From: Thuidium tamariscinum
Taxonomy: Eukaryota > Streptophyta > Bryopsida > Hypnales > Thuidiaceae
Direction: 5' to 3'
NCBI GenBank assembly: GCA_947034885.2
Contig: OX344754.2
Span: forward strand, 15,270,501-15,334,500
Length of the DNA: 64,000 bases
Part shown: one piece after another, positions 46,974-60,083 of the stretch
Layout: each line of letters opens with the position of its first letter
How positions within the stretch are numbered: position 1 is the first letter of the stretch
Notes under the pieces: model-generated
Told to the model about the DNA's origin: nothing
The model's input: only the letters and a program-made list of their open reading frames with translations
The model's database searches: none
Made by a program: the position numbers and the translations under genes

Positions 46974-47250
46974 GAAAAAATAAAATTCCTTGTTGATTTG
47001 GCTCTCTTAAATGTACAAATTTATGCAAAGCAAAATGTCTCTTAGAGAGTTCATTTTTGTAGTTCATGTTGTCTTTTAAGAATGCTAAAAAGACATGCAA
47101 AATTCATTGAATTGACCTTTTAGCAAGGTATTTTAATGCAAGTCCTAGACACATGATTTTAAGTAAATTTTACTTAAAGTACATGACCTTTCAATATGCA
47201 TTTTTTGACTTAAAATCCCACTTAAAACACCCCTTTCTCTTGTAGTGACT

Positions 47251-47894
47251 AAAACATTAAATTAGACATTTCTGTGCATTACTCTCACTTTAAACTATCT
47301 ACAAAGGCCATTGATCTCTACAATTTGGCTTGTTAAGGACAAGCTATATACCTTGAGAAGTTTCTTAAGGCTCTTCATTATAAAAACAAAATACAACCTT
47401 TAAATGTTTTTTCATCCATCCACATGTTTGAAGATTTTTGTAATAGTTCTTCAATCCTAAAAAACTAGGGAGTCCTACTTAAGGATTCTTGAGAACTAGG
47501 GGCTCTAATGACTTTACAATTTTGAACTTTTGCATGAAATTTTAGAATCATCTTAATCTATATGTGAAGCTTTATTTCACATCATTATGAAGAACAAATA
47601 AATGTGTTTGTGTATATGGATACCTACACATATGCTTTGAACCATTTCAATTCCATAATTTCAAGATGAAAGTTATTATGAAAGAGTCTTACTTTGCAAA
47701 GCAATGACAAATAAACTCATTCACTATAGGGATGATCATTTTTAGGTTTTCTTGTAAAAGTTACTAGTATTTTAGTTATATCTTTTGATGAGTATGACCT
47801 TCCTTTTTATGAATTTTTAAAGATGAATATGAAAAAATTTCTAGGAAATTTTTCTTTAATGTATTTTCAATTCATTTCTTAATGTATTGATTAA
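47251..47894. other. AT-rich spacer
   Basis: Colinear with A 8227-8870. No gene seen. Confidence 0.5.
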
Positions 47895-48542
47895 CCCCTA
47901 AATGCCCAAGGCCTTTCTTGAGCTTCTAGGAATTTGCTCAAAAGGGAACAAAAAGTCAACTTTATAATGAGCTTCATCAATTTGAAAAAAGATGTAATTC
48001 TACAAATTCAAACTAGCCGTATTAGAGATCATTTGGGAAAAGAAAACACAACAATATCACTTATGGATTGAAATATTATAATATTTGATCATGAGGGCGT
48101 TAAAATTGCAAAAGTAATGTAAAGTCTTTAAATCCTCTTTTCACAAGTCAAATCAAAAAAGTTGGTGACGAGAAAAATATGAGGTAAAAGGGCCTAACAT
48201 GCATAATTCCAATCAATTGATGGCTTCTCAAAATCTACTCTTCAATTTTTCTTAAGAAAATTTCTAATATGATTTTTTCTAAAAGAATTAATGTATTTGA
48301 GGCTCATTTCCAAAAGCCCTCAAGACTAGGAAAGGTCAAGATTGCAATGGATACCCTTGCACAAAATGTTGTATTGGAAAAATCATGGTCAATCATTTTC
48401 AAGATTGGTCTTTTGATGCTTAAAGTAGACTTCAAAGAGAATATTTCAAAAATACATCTTCTAAAACTATAAACTTGGTTAGGTTTTCTTGAACTTCAAA
48501 GTTTTGTAAACACTAGATTTTGGTGTGTTGGGCATTAAGGAG
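47895..48542. mobile_element. TTAA-flanked inverted-repeat element (unit B)
   Basis: Partner of 8871-9505, flanked by TTAA at 47891-47894 and 48543-48546. It carries a few extra bases relative to A (for example around 48005 and 48067). Non-coding. Confidence 0.65.
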
Positions 48543-48546
48543 TTAA

Positions 48547-51500
48547 ATTTCATAAGTTTTAGAACATACATACTTTCTTCTAAAAAGGCTAAAAAACAAA
48601 ACTTCATATTTTGGAAGGGCTAGAAAGTACCTACATTTTGGATTTGAGGTACATTGAACATACAAGCAGTAGAGATATTCATTGTAAGTTTTGGAAAGAT
48701 GGAAATAAACAAGTTATGCAAAGGCAGTTCCAATAGGATTTGTTCATGGATTTGTTCAAAAGAAATAGAGATGAAGATTTTGCTTGCTTACAATGCAAAT
48801 ATTTAAAGGAGATTTAGGACTTTAAATTTGAATAGCTTTAATTAAAAGTTAACATTGGTACAATATACATTTGTTTGCAAATATTATAATGTTCAAAGAA
48901 TACTTGTACTTGACCTCCAAAATTTACATTTCCGCTTTAAGAGGAAGAACTATTAAATAACCTTAGTTTGAATAAACCAACCTTTCAAAAATTGAAATTT
49001 AGTTTTTGAAACTTTAAGAGAAATAATATCTTGTAAAAATTATAAATACAAAATATGCAATTAATTTTATTAGTGATTTTTAATTTTTTTGCTTTTCATT
49101 ATTTAAAGAAATATTACTTAGTATAAAAGTGTATGTAATAACATAAACACAATTTCTATATTATAATTACAACTCTTGTTTGAATTCAATATTAACCCCT
49201 AATGGACTAGCTTGCTAAATTTAGCAATATAGCAATTTTAGGCAGGTTTGTTTGACTAGAGATTTCCATATTGCAAGCCCAAATTTTAATGCAAGGTAGA
49301 GAGGAAGAATATCTTTCAAATGCACTACAATTTATGACATTTAGAAATACAAGTTAGAAGTTATAGCCTAATATGTTACTTTTTCTATGATTGGGCAATT
49401 TGGGGCTTTGGGTAGATTCAAAAAATATATGTTTTTCAAAAACTAAAATTTGAAATTGATTTTCATCATTTATGTTTGTATGGAAAGCTTTAAATCATCC
49501 ATTTTCATCAATGAGTCAAATTGTCAAAGGTTATGAGGAGTCTTTCTCTGCAGGCAATTATGGGTTCTCTACTCTAAAATAAACTTTGAAGTCCTTTAAT
49601 TTATTCAATTTTCAATATTTTTCAAATAAAACAAAATCATAGGATGTAAATTTTTTATCACACCATTGGAACCATTGGAACTGACATTTTTCAAATCCGC
49701 AAAGAAATTATTAACAATTTTGTATTTTGAATCATTTGCTACTTCCTTCTACTTCCTTTTTCTTTCCTATATGTTGTACAACTCAAAATGACTTGAAATT
49801 TTTTAGGCAAGTACCATATTTGGCCTCAACAATGATTCCACATAATTAGAACCTTTTTGAACCTTTTTTCATATGATTGTCGTGTACTGAAGAGCTACTG
49901 CCTCGTTTTCTGAAGGGCAAGAAAAAATTATTTTTGAACATTCAAATACAAATATCTTGCAATCTACATTGTGGAAAACTCTGGATTTTTTTGTGCATGT
50001 TCATAGACCAATTTACTACAAGATCCTATTGGTTACAAATTTAAAAAAGTATTTTCTAAGTATTTTTTGGTATTGGTACTAGAAATGGCAATTTTTTATT
50101 GCTTTTGGAATACACATAGTCAAGGAATCTAAAGGGTTAAATTAATATTATTATTAATATTATTATTATCGTCATCATGTGTAACAATTTATAATACATC
50201 TTCACAATTTTAGAAATGTGGACTATCCCCTAATTTTTAAGGTAATAAAGTTTATATCTTCTCCTACTTGTAAAGCTTGAAAAGCATATAACTAACCTAG
50301 AATGATAGTTAATACTATCCACATGCTTGCATTTTCATACTCACATACTAGCATTGTTGACTATAGGTTGCAATATGAACCATTGTTTTCTATCTTAATG
50401 CCCATGCATTTGAAATATTTGTTAAATGAGACAAAGTATTTAGTTTATATTTTATAGCCACACAATTCATTTTTATGTACAATTTTTTGTATGAAGACTT
50501 CAATTCATGATGCACAAATTTTTAAGAAAAAATTCAAAAAGAAATTCTTTAATATTCACTGGACTACAATTCTAGAAGAGAAGGGTTGCAACATTTAGGG
50601 GGCATTCAAAACTTTACTTTCTTGTATGTACTAAGTTGAAATACAAATGATTCTTCTTACATCAACTACATCAATTTTACATCATGTTGCAAAAAAGATA
50701 GTTTTTATTTGCTAACTTTTTGACTTTCAATATAGAACATGGTTCATTTGCAAGGCTTAAAACGCTTTTCAATTCATACTAGAAAGTAAACCATATTTAA
50801 AAAACAAGGGAAGAAAAAGATTTTGTGTAGAAATAATTAGATCACGAAAAACAACTTGATGCCTCACACTATTTATATACAACTTTTGTTGTAAACTTAA
50901 TCATTTCTAACAGTTTTTCTTGAGGATTCTAAGTTTTGCAACCCTTTAAAAAATGAAATCTATAATTTTATTTTTTATTTTTTTTATAAAAGAGGCTTCT
51001 TACGGGGCTTCTTATAAACAATGTTTATTTTCCCCCAAAACAAGATAGTCCATAACTTTCGCATTACTAGACTGGAATAAATTAAAGTTTAAGAACTTTG
51101 GAAAGAAAAATTGAAAACTGAACAATTTCAATTTTTTGTGATATTTTTGGAGTTGTCTTTTGAACTTCTTTTAGAACATAGCATTTGACAACAAGGCAAA
51201 GCTACTTCTAGAGTGCAATTTCTTTCTATTTTCATAAAAGAGAAGGTATTATTGAACTCCGTGACAATCATTCAACTCAGAAAGACCTTAGAAGTTATTT
51301 TTCCATTCCAATAAATATAGAGGCCAACCTTATAGAATTTACAATTTTTTGCAAGAACAAACTTGATGTAGCTAAATAAATACTATGAGACTTATTAGTT
51401 TAAGAAAACCTAATATTTATCATCCTTGGTAGAAGGGCTACATCATTTTGGAGTCATCCACAACTTCATTTGCTTGAATTCACTAAGTTGAAACATAATT

Positions 51501-51788
51501 TTTGTCAAATCATTTACATATATCACACATCAATTTGCATCAAAGATATTATTTGCTTGCACACTCTTTAATTTGCAAGAAGTTTTGGAAATATTTCACC
51601 TATACTATCTAGAATGTTTTTCAAACTCAATTACAAAGTGATTGGAAAAGAGACAAAGGGAATATTAGGATGCCACCAAAAAATGAACACACAACAAATA
51701 AAGCATGATCTCTAAATACGTTAATGCAGACAATATGAAAGTCTTTTCATATTTACAATATATTAAAATCCTTTACATTGGACTTATC
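48547..51788. other. AT-rich spacer
   Basis: Colinear with 9510-12702. Includes an expanded ATT-type run near 50143-50170 and a small GGCTTCTTA duplication near 50995-51014. No gene supported. Confidence 0.5.
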
Positions 51789-52961
51789 CTACATCGTATG
51801 ACATTTAATGCACTTGACTATTTCCTCAAAGCTAGGCCTTTCTTTTGGATTTGAATGCCAACATTTGCTCAACAAAGTCTTGATCCAAGGTTTAGTCTCT
51901 TCAGGTAGTGTTGGCCTATCCCCTTGGAGAACTACATCATAGTTATTCTTCTTGACACCTTCAAAAGGAAGTTTACCAGTGATCATTTCATAGCAAGTCA
52001 TAGCAAAACCATAAACATCTGCTTCCTTGGTGAATAAATGCTCGATGAATAAATGAGGTGTGATCTTGCGAGCTTTCACACCTTCCAATATTTCTGGAGC
52101 CCTCCAAAACCCTGTCCCCACCACTCCCACCGAGCACTCATAGTCTGCTACTTGACATACATACGTACTTTGAGGGAGGGAGTCCAGATCCTTTCCAAGT
52201 GTGTTTATAAGTACATTGGAAGCTTTCAAGTCCCTGTGGACAATGCTGTCCTCGTGCAAGCCCTTCATCCCCCTTGCAATATCCAACATGTTATCTTCAA
52301 GGTCCTCATCAGAGAAAGGAGCACAAAATCGGTTGCTGTTGTGCTCCATTCTCTTGTCGATGAGCTTCCGCAAGTCACCTGCACATTGGCCCATCCGGAA
52401 TGCAAACCTCCCGTTCATCACCACCGTGCCAGCGAGGACCGAAGCACATCCAGTCGAACCCCGATACCATGCCATGTCAGCACAATTGTTGAGCATTCCC
52501 AGAGGCCATTGCTTCTGAAGCTCCAGCACCGAGGAGCCCTCCTTGAACACCTTCAGCACGTACTTCAGTGACGGAGATCCCTTCCTCCACGCTTCGAAGA
52601 TTTCCGCCTGGGCTCCCTCGGCAATCTTCTTGCCCAACACAAAATCATCACCAAAGTCACGAAAGAAATGGCCCGTTTGGGGAAACTGCCTCTGCAGACT
52701 CAACACAATCTCGCTGTTAGTCAGATGAGCTCTCCCCTTCTCTCCGTCACTAGAGTCCCCTACTACACTCGAAGGCTGCTGGAGCTCACTCCAATGATCT
52801 TTTGAGGCGGCAATGTCGAAATCGAGGGCTGTTTCATAGTCAAACTGGCTTTGCACCAGTCCCTCAATGCGTGTGGAATGATACACAGATGAGGAGGAGG
52901 GGGATGGAGAGCAATTGCGGATTGTGTCTCCTAGTTCAGCAATCTCGTGGTTTTCTGCCAT
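51789..52961 (-). CDS. Protein kinase, intronless, with atypical motifs (unit B)
   Basis: 390 residues, paralogue of 12703-13872. All motifs are kept: VAIK lysine in YVLKVF, HRDLKASNVL, DYE in place of DFG, GFWRAPEIL, and the single-Gly loop AEGAQAEIFEA. By hand about 55 of 384 aligned residues differ. Three length changes (+1 near residue 127, -5 after VLINT, +5 at LFIEH) are all multiples of three bases. Changes cluster in the kinase domain outside the catalytic motifs, suggesting two working proteins that have drifted in substrate or regulation. The start is the only reasonable Met. The 3' flank differs from A by only about 3%. Confidence 0.85.
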   Translation of the reverse strand: MAENHEIAELGDTIRNCSPSPSSSSVYHSTRIEGLVQSQFDYETALDFDIAASKDHWSELQQPSSVVGDSSDGEKGRAHLTNSEIVLSLQRQFPQTGHFFRDFGDDFVLGKKIAEGAQAEIFEAWRKGSPSLKYVLKVFKEGSSVLELQKQWPLGMLNNCADMAWYRGSTGCASVLAGTVVMNGRFAFRMGQCAGDLRKLIDKRMEHNSNRFCAPFSDEDLEDNMLDIARGMKGLHEDSIVHRDLKASNVLINTLGKDLDSLPQSTYVCQVADYECSVGVVGTGFWRAPEILEGVKARKITPHLFIEHLFTKEADVYGFAMTCYEMITGKLPFEGVKKNNYDVVLQGDRPTLPEETKPWIKTLLSKCWHSNPKERPSFEEIVKCIKCHTM

Positions 52962-54343
52962 GACGAATCCCTCAACTTCTGGATTATCACAACTCCAACA
53001 GCACCTCGGAACACAAGAAAATGGCGACAGTAAATGCTACACACGGCTTTCTGTATTCCCGAGGGAGGAAGCAATGCCCTGTTGTTGCGCACAAACGTCG
53101 ATCCAAATCGAAAGCAAGACCTAACGACAAGGGGCGCGATCGGTCAAATAATCTCTCTCTAACCCTTTACCTACGAAGAGAAAACTTCAGTCGCCTAACG
53201 GATCCCCGACATGACAACACTCACGTCGAAGGCCGGCGAAAACAGCTTCAGCAACTTAAAAATTAAGTGACTCGCCTAAACCAAACCCTGAACCAAACGC
53301 ACAATTGCGTGAAGCAAGAGTGCCGCACGCAAGTCACAGTGAGGAGAAGTTACGAAGCATTTGAGAATTGAAGGCCTCCTTCATCGCTGCACAGAGCAGA
53401 TGTGCAGAAAGCCAAGGCAACGCGGTGTCAAGTAGTGACACAGTCATAGTTCAGGCCGGCCGGCAGCACATGTGTGGCACCGTCCACTTGAGTTGATTGG
53501 CATGGAGCGGATGTCCCTGCAGGACCTTAAATCCTGATACCTACCATCAAAGATAGGCCCAGCAGGTGGAGTTACCTCAAGGAAAACGTCGGAATTTTTA
53601 TTTTAATTTTGCATTTTTATGCCTTTATTATTCAAATTCTGAATTTATATTTGCAATTGGAGACTCCTAATTAGCTAGGTGGGTTTTCAAAATTGGACTT
53701 TACTGGCAGTTACGTGCTAATCACCAAGTCCAGTAGGTGTGCAATTTCTATGAACTTCAGTATCGAAAAAGGACCCTTGGATTATCTGCTTACCAAGCCC
53801 AATTGAAACTGTGACAAAGATTGCAATCAAGCGGTCAGGACAGATAATAGAGGAGAGAGAATCCATTTAGGGATCTACGGTAATCCTACGTCCTACTGAA
53901 AGGCCCTAGTAAGTAAGCAAAAAAATCATGTATTGCAATAAACTTGGTTGCAATGAATTAGCAAACCAGATGCAAGCGTGAGTTGTAAGCTAAATTACGA
54001 GGGCCACTCGTCTTTGATTGGAGATGGAGTTGCCGACAATCCCTTCAATTGAAATCTTCAATCTCCCACATTGAATAATTGTGTAAACAACTAATAAAAA
54101 ATAGTTCCAAAGAGGTTTGGCTATCGTTACACTGACAGTTATCTCTCCGGACGGCACATCCATCAAGGTATGACTTGCTAAACTGCGCAAAATGTGGACT
54201 GTTTCTAAAGGGTAGGAAACAACCAGGCAAGCCACGGTAGTGTAGACCCCAGCGATGTGGATTCAGCCCACCGTTTCAAAAGAACTTCAGATTTCAGCTG
54301 GACTTAATAATTTTAAGTTACCACGCCACAAGTCAAGCTCCAT
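52962..54343. promoter_or_regulatory. Kinase 5' flank and probable promoter (unit B)
   Basis: Partner of 13873-15217. It has small indels against A (for example near 53395 and 53825-53875). No specific element can be named. Ends at the empty site of the 15222-18729 insertion. Confidence 0.35.
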
Positions 54344-54347
54344 GTTT

Positions 54348-56531
54348 ATCGAGTTTAGAACAAAAGCATGGTTCGGGCGCGCAGTAATGCTCATGTCATT
54401 CTTTGCCTCTCGTTTCTCTGACTTTCAGAGTCACAGGCTCACTCACCTGGTAGTTTTGGGATGCACAACCCATGATCATCGGGATGGTAACTCAGATTCT
54501 AGTTGAACGTCTATCAATGCTCTTAGAGGAAAACATGCACCTGGCTTTTCTAAAAGTCTCAAAATCAAAGTCTTAAACCGCTAGATCAGGCAGCAAATAA
54601 ACACCCATGCACGAGGTTGCATGTATGTACAAGAGCCGTTCTGTTGGATCGGAGCCTCTCTCGATTTTCATCAGGATTAGAATTACGAAACGCACTTCCA
54701 GGGACTCCTAAGCAAATGAAACCATCCGATGACATCAATGAAAGCTCTTGGTCCAAAGAATGAAATCCCGAATCAATTTGGAAGCAGAAACTTATCTTAA
54801 TTCTCTCCAAGTTTCATAACCGAAGGCTCACTGGTAGAGTTGGGCACAAACTTCACGATGCACAAGTTAGAGATGCTGTGAAGAAGCACCCCACAAGGTT
54901 GCATACAGTATACTGAATGGGCTTGGTTGGTCCTTTCAGTTGCAAAGCCCTCATTAAGTGACATGCGTTCATGAGGATTAGAACTGCAAAATTTCAGTTG
55001 AGCTTACCAGAGGAATCCGCGGCTTCCAGTGCAGCTCCAGTGAGAAGACTGACACAAGCATGTTAATGTGTGTTTTTTGGGGGGGATTTATTTTTTGGGG
55101 GCGGAAGTCGCATGAGAATTTTAGAAGAGCATTTCAGTTTTAAAATTTTCTTGTGAGCCGGATTTGTTAAGCCTGGTGCGCTTTCGATCTTGTTTGCTTC
55201 TGATTTGTTTTTTCCATTTGTTAAAGATCTGTGTGTGCAGTGTGAAATTAGTCAGGAAATTAGGTACTCGTACAAGTCATTCAGTACTCGGACAAAATTG
55301 TGTTATCAGCAGTCCCGCTTCTGAAAATTTTCATTGCTGTGCTTCTTGTTGAACGAGCATCTACGAAATTCAAGCTTGGAGGGACTATCTTTCTTTGTGA
55401 AAATAGGAGTTATGGTCGGTAAAGCTGCGTAGTTGTCTGTAACGCGACAAATGGCGTCGCAGAAGTCCTGTAGACATTTTTTCCTTAATGTGTCGCTGCA
55501 TAAAGAATTTGAAGGCAAGTAAGGCATCTGAAGGCAACAAGGAACTTGAGGGGTGCTTGAATTCTGGGCTGTATTCTTTTGCCGAAGTCGAAGGTTGCTT
55601 TGATGATCGTTTTGAGTGCTAAGGCGCACGATACTGACAAAGAGTGATTTGGATTGATTTTGAAGAGGTCGCTGCTGTCGCTGCTGCTTAGCTTGAAATT
55701 GCAGTTTTCATTAGGATTTTATTACTGACAGAGATCAGACCTAGAATGAATGATTGTATAACAGAGTTATTTAATTGATATCAAATGAAACCAATAATTG
55801 TTCTCCATGTTAAGTTTTAGGAGCCTACATTTTGGCACTGGATTTCCCTGTTGCATGAACGTCAGAGGATCCAAGTGTCGATCGTGCTTCTCTGCGTGAT
55901 CGCAAATTAGAGTGTCGTCTCCTAACATACTTTACTTCACAAATTTTCTTGATGAGATGTTTCGCGTTCACTGACACGGTATTCTTGTCGACTTGTCTTG
56001 CAGGTTCTGAACGCTTTCGCGAAATTTCTTGGACTGTGGCTCTGGCTCAAGCTTACAATGAACCTTATTTTCATGGAAACTCATGAGCAGGGTTGTGAAA
56101 CCTTTTACTACAAAAAATATTGATGCCGTAGTTGTCGAACGACTTTTTCATGTTGTCATTTCTATGGTCAAGTGTTCTTAAAAACATGTCGTGACTGAGC
56201 TCTTATGACTGTAATCTTTTAGGTGTTTGCCACCGGCAAGGGAACTTCGATTCTAGCAGAGGCTCAGAATGGAAGCCATGTGCATTTCGTTCTGGAATAA
56301 CGTGTCGATATAGTTGTTTTTTCAGCCTGAAATCTCACGCTATTAGTTATATCTCTTACTAATATCTCCACAAGTCTTGTCTCCGTTGAGAATGTTCTTT
56401 TCAGGAAAAGTTTGTTTCTTTCAAAGCTTTTGATAATCAAGAATGTGTGCGGGGTGACGCTAATAGAAATTTGTCCACGACCACAGGAGTAGGTCTACAA
56501 GCTCACCAATCAGTAATCCAGGCCATAAGCC
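54348..56531 (+). promoter_or_regulatory. Upstream and 5' UTR region of the intact transporter gene
   Basis: Partner of 18734-21196 and 26976-27015. It carries the undisturbed CCACAG/GAGTA sequence (about 56482-56492), likely the last leader splice acceptor 40 bp before the ATG. It lacks the A segment 20489-20757. No TATA box is assigned. Confidence 0.4.
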
Positions 56532-57653
56532 ATGGCCAAACAACGGCTTAGTGACGGACACGACATGCTCTCGAGCGACCCTGTGAAAGAAACGGCAACA
56601 ACACCACCCCCCGAAGATCAGACATGGACCAAAATGCTGGCCGCACAGGTCGGGGACCTCAAGGTTTTCGCCATAGCAATCGGCTACTGCTTATCCGCAT
56701 CTCTCCTCTCCATCATCAACAAATGGGCAATCATGGAATTTCCATATCCCGGCTCCCTCACGGCCCTCCAATACTTCACGGCGGCTTTCGGGGTGCTCCT
56801 TCTCGGCCGGTTCAACATCCTTGACCACGACCCTCTCGATCTACGGACAATGTGGAACTTCCTCCCAGCAGCGATCTGCTACTACATGAGCCTCTTCACC
56901 AACTCCGAGCTCCTCCTCCACGCCAACGTCGACACGTTCATCGTCTTCCGCTCCGCAGTCCCAATCTTCGTCGCCATCGGGGAAACCATGTACCTCAAAC
57001 AACCGTGGCCATCCTCAAAGACATGGGCAGCGCTCGCCACCATCCTGGGCGGCTCCATCCTCTACGTCCTCACCGATTCCGAGTTCACAATCAACGCTTA
57101 CGTCTGGGCCTTCCTCTACGTCGCCAGCATGTCCATCGACTTCGTCTACGTGAAACACATCGTCATGACCATAGGGCTCAACACCTGGGGACTAGTCCTG
57201 TACAACAACCTCGAAGCGCTCCTCCTCTTCCCCATCGAACTCTTCGTCATGGGCGAAGGGGTTCAAATGAGGGCAGAAACCTCGGACTCCACCCTCGACT
57301 GGCTCTCGCTCAAGATGTGGTTGCCGGTTCTCCTCTCCTGCGCGTTTGGATTCTCCATCTCCTACTTCGGCATGTCGTGCCGGCGCGCCATCTCCGCCAC
57401 GGGCTTCACTGTCCTTGGGGTCGTCAACAAGCTCCTCACCGTGGCGATCAACCTCGTCATCTGGACGAAACACGCCTCCGCTGCGGGAACCCTAGGGTTG
57501 CTCATTTGCATAATGGGCGGGGTCTTCTACCAGCAGTCGACGACGAAGGCCAAGACGGCAGCTGAACCTGCTCCAGCGGTCGCAGTCGACGGAGACGAAG
57601 AAGAGGCTCTCCTTTCCAATTCGGCGGCAAAATCACCCCGCCTTAAATCTTGA
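56532..57653 (+). CDS. GONST3: GONST3/GGLT1-type Golgi GDP-sugar transporter
   Basis: 373 residues, single exon. It closely matches plant GONST3 (Golgi GDP-L-galactose transporter GGLT1), which carries GDP-sugars into the Golgi lumen for cell-wall polysaccharide synthesis. Matching blocks: GYCLSASLLSIINKWA (51-66), NSELLLHANVDTFIVFRSAV (124-143), KHIVMTIGLNTWGLVLYNNL (208-227) and SCRRAISATGFTVLGVVNK (282-300). GVVNK (296-300) is the nucleotide-binding GxxNK motif of GDP-sugar transporters. About ten hydrophobic segments fit the drug/metabolite transporter fold. The C-terminal tail has an acidic dileucine, EEEALL (356-361). Length is normal for the family. The unit A copy is deleted, so this is the only functional one in view. 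Confidence 0.92.
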   Translation: MAKQRLSDGHDMLSSDPVKETATTPPPEDQTWTKMLAAQVGDLKVFAIAIGYCLSASLLSIINKWAIMEFPYPGSLTALQYFTAAFGVLLLGRFNILDHDPLDLRTMWNFLPAAICYYMSLFTNSELLLHANVDTFIVFRSAVPIFVAIGETMYLKQPWPSSKTWAALATILGGSILYVLTDSEFTINAYVWAFLYVASMSIDFVYVKHIVMTIGLNTWGLVLYNNLEALLLFPIELFVMGEGVQMRAETSDSTLDWLSLKMWLPVLLSCAFGFSISYFGMSCRRAISATGFTVLGVVNKLLTVAINLVIWTKHASAAGTLGLLICIMGGVFYQQSTTKAKTAAEPAPAVAVDGDEEEALLSNSAAKSPRLKS

Positions 57654-57800
57654 GGGCTCCAAATGCGTTCGTTAGCGAGCACAAGGATAATTAGGATGGC
57701 ACACGATCCCAATTGTCTTGGCGCTCGCCAATTGTTTCATTTGATTGACAATTGCATTATAGGTGCATTGCAATAACTTCATAGATCCTTTCAGAGCGAT
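57654..57800. other. 3' flank of the transporter gene
   Basis: Matches 27609-27757 and probably holds the 3' UTR. At about 57800 it jumps to sequence that in A lies 545 bp further on. Confidence 0.4.
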
Positions 57801-57955
57801 AATCAATCGTTTTCAAAATTGGATTTTTGATGCTTAAATTAGACTTCAAAAAAATCTTTTAAAAATATATGATATTAAAAATGGAAACTTAGATAGGTTT
57901 TATTTATCTTCAAAGTTTTACAAACACTAGATTTTGGTGCCTTGGGCATTTAGGG
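57801..57955. repeat. Remnant of a TTAA-type element (unit B)
   Basis: Right end only of the element intact at 27817-28455. The left part is missing along with flanking sequence, so B has probably lost about 545 bp. The junction shares AT. Confidence 0.55.
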
Positions 57956-57963
57956 ATGAAGAC

Positions 57964-59197
57964 TCTAAAGGGCCAAGGCCATCTATATGTCAAAAACCAC
58001 TCAAAACCGTCATTCCTATCACATTCACCTAAGAGATTCGAAAAAGTTTTTTTTTAAAGAATCTAACTATAGGATGTTGTAGTGTACTTGTTTGAGATCA
58101 TGTGGTAAAATTTTTTTATGAAGTTTGACAATATCAATTAGAAGATATTAGCATTCAAAGTTCGAAGAAAGAATTTATTTTAAGACTATCTTACAATTTA
58201 GATGACTTTGACCACCATTTAACAAAGAAAATTCAATTGTAAACTTTGGATTAAATCTTTTTTGTTCAAGAGTAGAATTTAGACTTTAGGATTTTTTTTA
58301 AAAAAATCAACACTTTTGATTATCATTTTTTAAAAATTGTTAAATAGAAGTAGATTCAAAATTGAAAGAAAAACTAAATCATTTATAACTTTGAGATCAA
58401 ATTGAAATACAATAATCTAATGGCAAGATTGTTTTAGCAAAAAAATTTAAACTTGTCAAAAAAATTTGTTTGAAATTTTTTCAAAATTGTATTTATAAAT
58501 TAATCTTATGAGTTATTTTAAAAAAAACACACTCAAACTACTCCTAAAACAAGATTGTTCATGACTTTCACATCACTAATCCAAATGGAGTGAATCACAA
58601 CTTTATACACACACAAATATATGTATATATAAGGGAAAAAAATTCAAGAATGCAGTCCCTAGTTTTTGTGGATTTATTTTTTGCCCATCAAGTTGAAATT
58701 TAGGCTTTTTATAGTATAACTTTTTCCAAGGGGTAGCAATTGAAATAAAAATGATATTTCTACAAAGATAATTATTTTTTCTGTCTTATAAGAAAATTTC
58801 AAAAAGTTTCATTAAAAATTGAGATAATTGGAACGTCTCCAAATTCTAAATTGTCTCCCAAGGGAACAAAGGGCCTTTAGAGGTTAATAATTTTATTTTT
58901 AATGAATTAATCTCTAATGAACTAACTTTGTTGTCTAATCAAACATCATTTTTGACCTAAATTTTGCCTTTTGAATTATGTACAAGTTTCAATTTCATAT
59001 TTTATTATTGGAGACTATATATTATCTACTAATGAAACAAGACGTGTGAACCCTAGACTCGAAACCCTAAATTTGACAGATAATCCATGACTCGCAGTCT
59101 TCTAGACTGGGCCTCGATTGAACGATCCCAGGACATTGGCAAACCGCAGGTCTGGAAATTCATCACTAATTTAAATTTGGTTTGAAAAGTTTCTTGG
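57964..59197. other. AT-rich spacer with possible TTAA-type element
   Basis: Partner of 28464-29697 at roughly 4% divergence. The possible element ends near 58883. No gene seen. Confidence 0.4.
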
Positions 59198-59828
59198 AAC
59201 CTTTGGGAATCCATAACTGATCTTGTTCCAAATGTCTTGATTTTAATTGCGTTGGGAGCAATTTTGTCTTACCAAACTGAAAGCAAAACGAAACTGCCAT
59301 CATAATATCTTAATTTCTGAATTTGACGGGAAATTGCATTTGCAGAACCTTTGAAAACTTCTAACAAATTCAAATATGCTTCAAATGATATTATTTCACT
59401 TTCGCTCCACTTTGCATTGCTTAATTCTAAAACTCGACAACAAAAAATAGAAGAAGAAACAGTATTGAGAGTGTCTGAGTTCAACGAAAAAATGTAAGCT
59501 TAGGTTCATATCAGAACCTCCGAAAACTCCTAGCCAATTCAAGTGGTTCAACTATCACGATTTCACTTGCGTCGTGTTTTACTTTGCGTTGTCACACTCT
59601 TAAACTTTTCAGCAAAATTAAAATAAGAAACACAATGAGAGTGTTTGAATTTGACAAAAAGCTGCAGGCTCTGAACCTTTGAAAACTCGTAAGTAGTTCA
59701 AACGACCTCCAGAAAACATGATTTCAATTGCGTCGCGTTCCACTTTGCATGGTTTAACTCTCGAACTTGCCAGCAAATTTTAAAGAGAATGCGCAATGAG
59801 AGTTTTGTTCGATTGTGACGCAACGCAG
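59198..59828. repeat. Four degenerate tandem repeats (unit B)
   Basis: Partner of 29698-30328. From 59261 on it is identical to A. Confidence 0.55.
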
Positions 59829-60083
59829 GGCGCCATGATGATCGTGAACCCGGTGTTCCACCGCTTCTTCGTGATCCGGATGGAGCTCATCCTCTCGCAG
59901 CTGACGAAAGTGGCGGATCAGGAGGCTTCGATCTCCCTGCTCGCGGCTTTCTTCAACGCCTTCAAGGCCGTGTGGCTGCTGCACCACCTCGCGTTCGCAC
60001 ATGAGCTTCCCGTCTCCATTTTTAGGGTTCTAGTGCGGGCGGATTTCGACCCGCGCTTCATGGAGCAGGTTAGTGTTCTTTGA
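59826..60083 (+). pseudogene. DUF641 (GIL1-like) gene fragment (unit B)
   Basis: Base-for-base identical to 30326-30583, including the downstream splice-donor-like CAG/GTTAGT. Same reading as for A: a fragment of the C-terminal part of a DUF641 protein without the rest of the gene. Identity here reflects the conversion-like tract, not necessarily constraint. Confidence 0.55.

Noticed and set aside
52053-52571. 172-codon frame on the plus strand
   Set aside because: Antisense to the unit B kinase; the kinase motifs lie on the minus strand and the frame is not kept in unit A.
56852-57565. 237-codon frame overlapping the transporter
   Set aside because: Out-of-frame, Arg/His/Pro-rich shadow of a GC-rich gene; the transporter frame matches a known family throughout.
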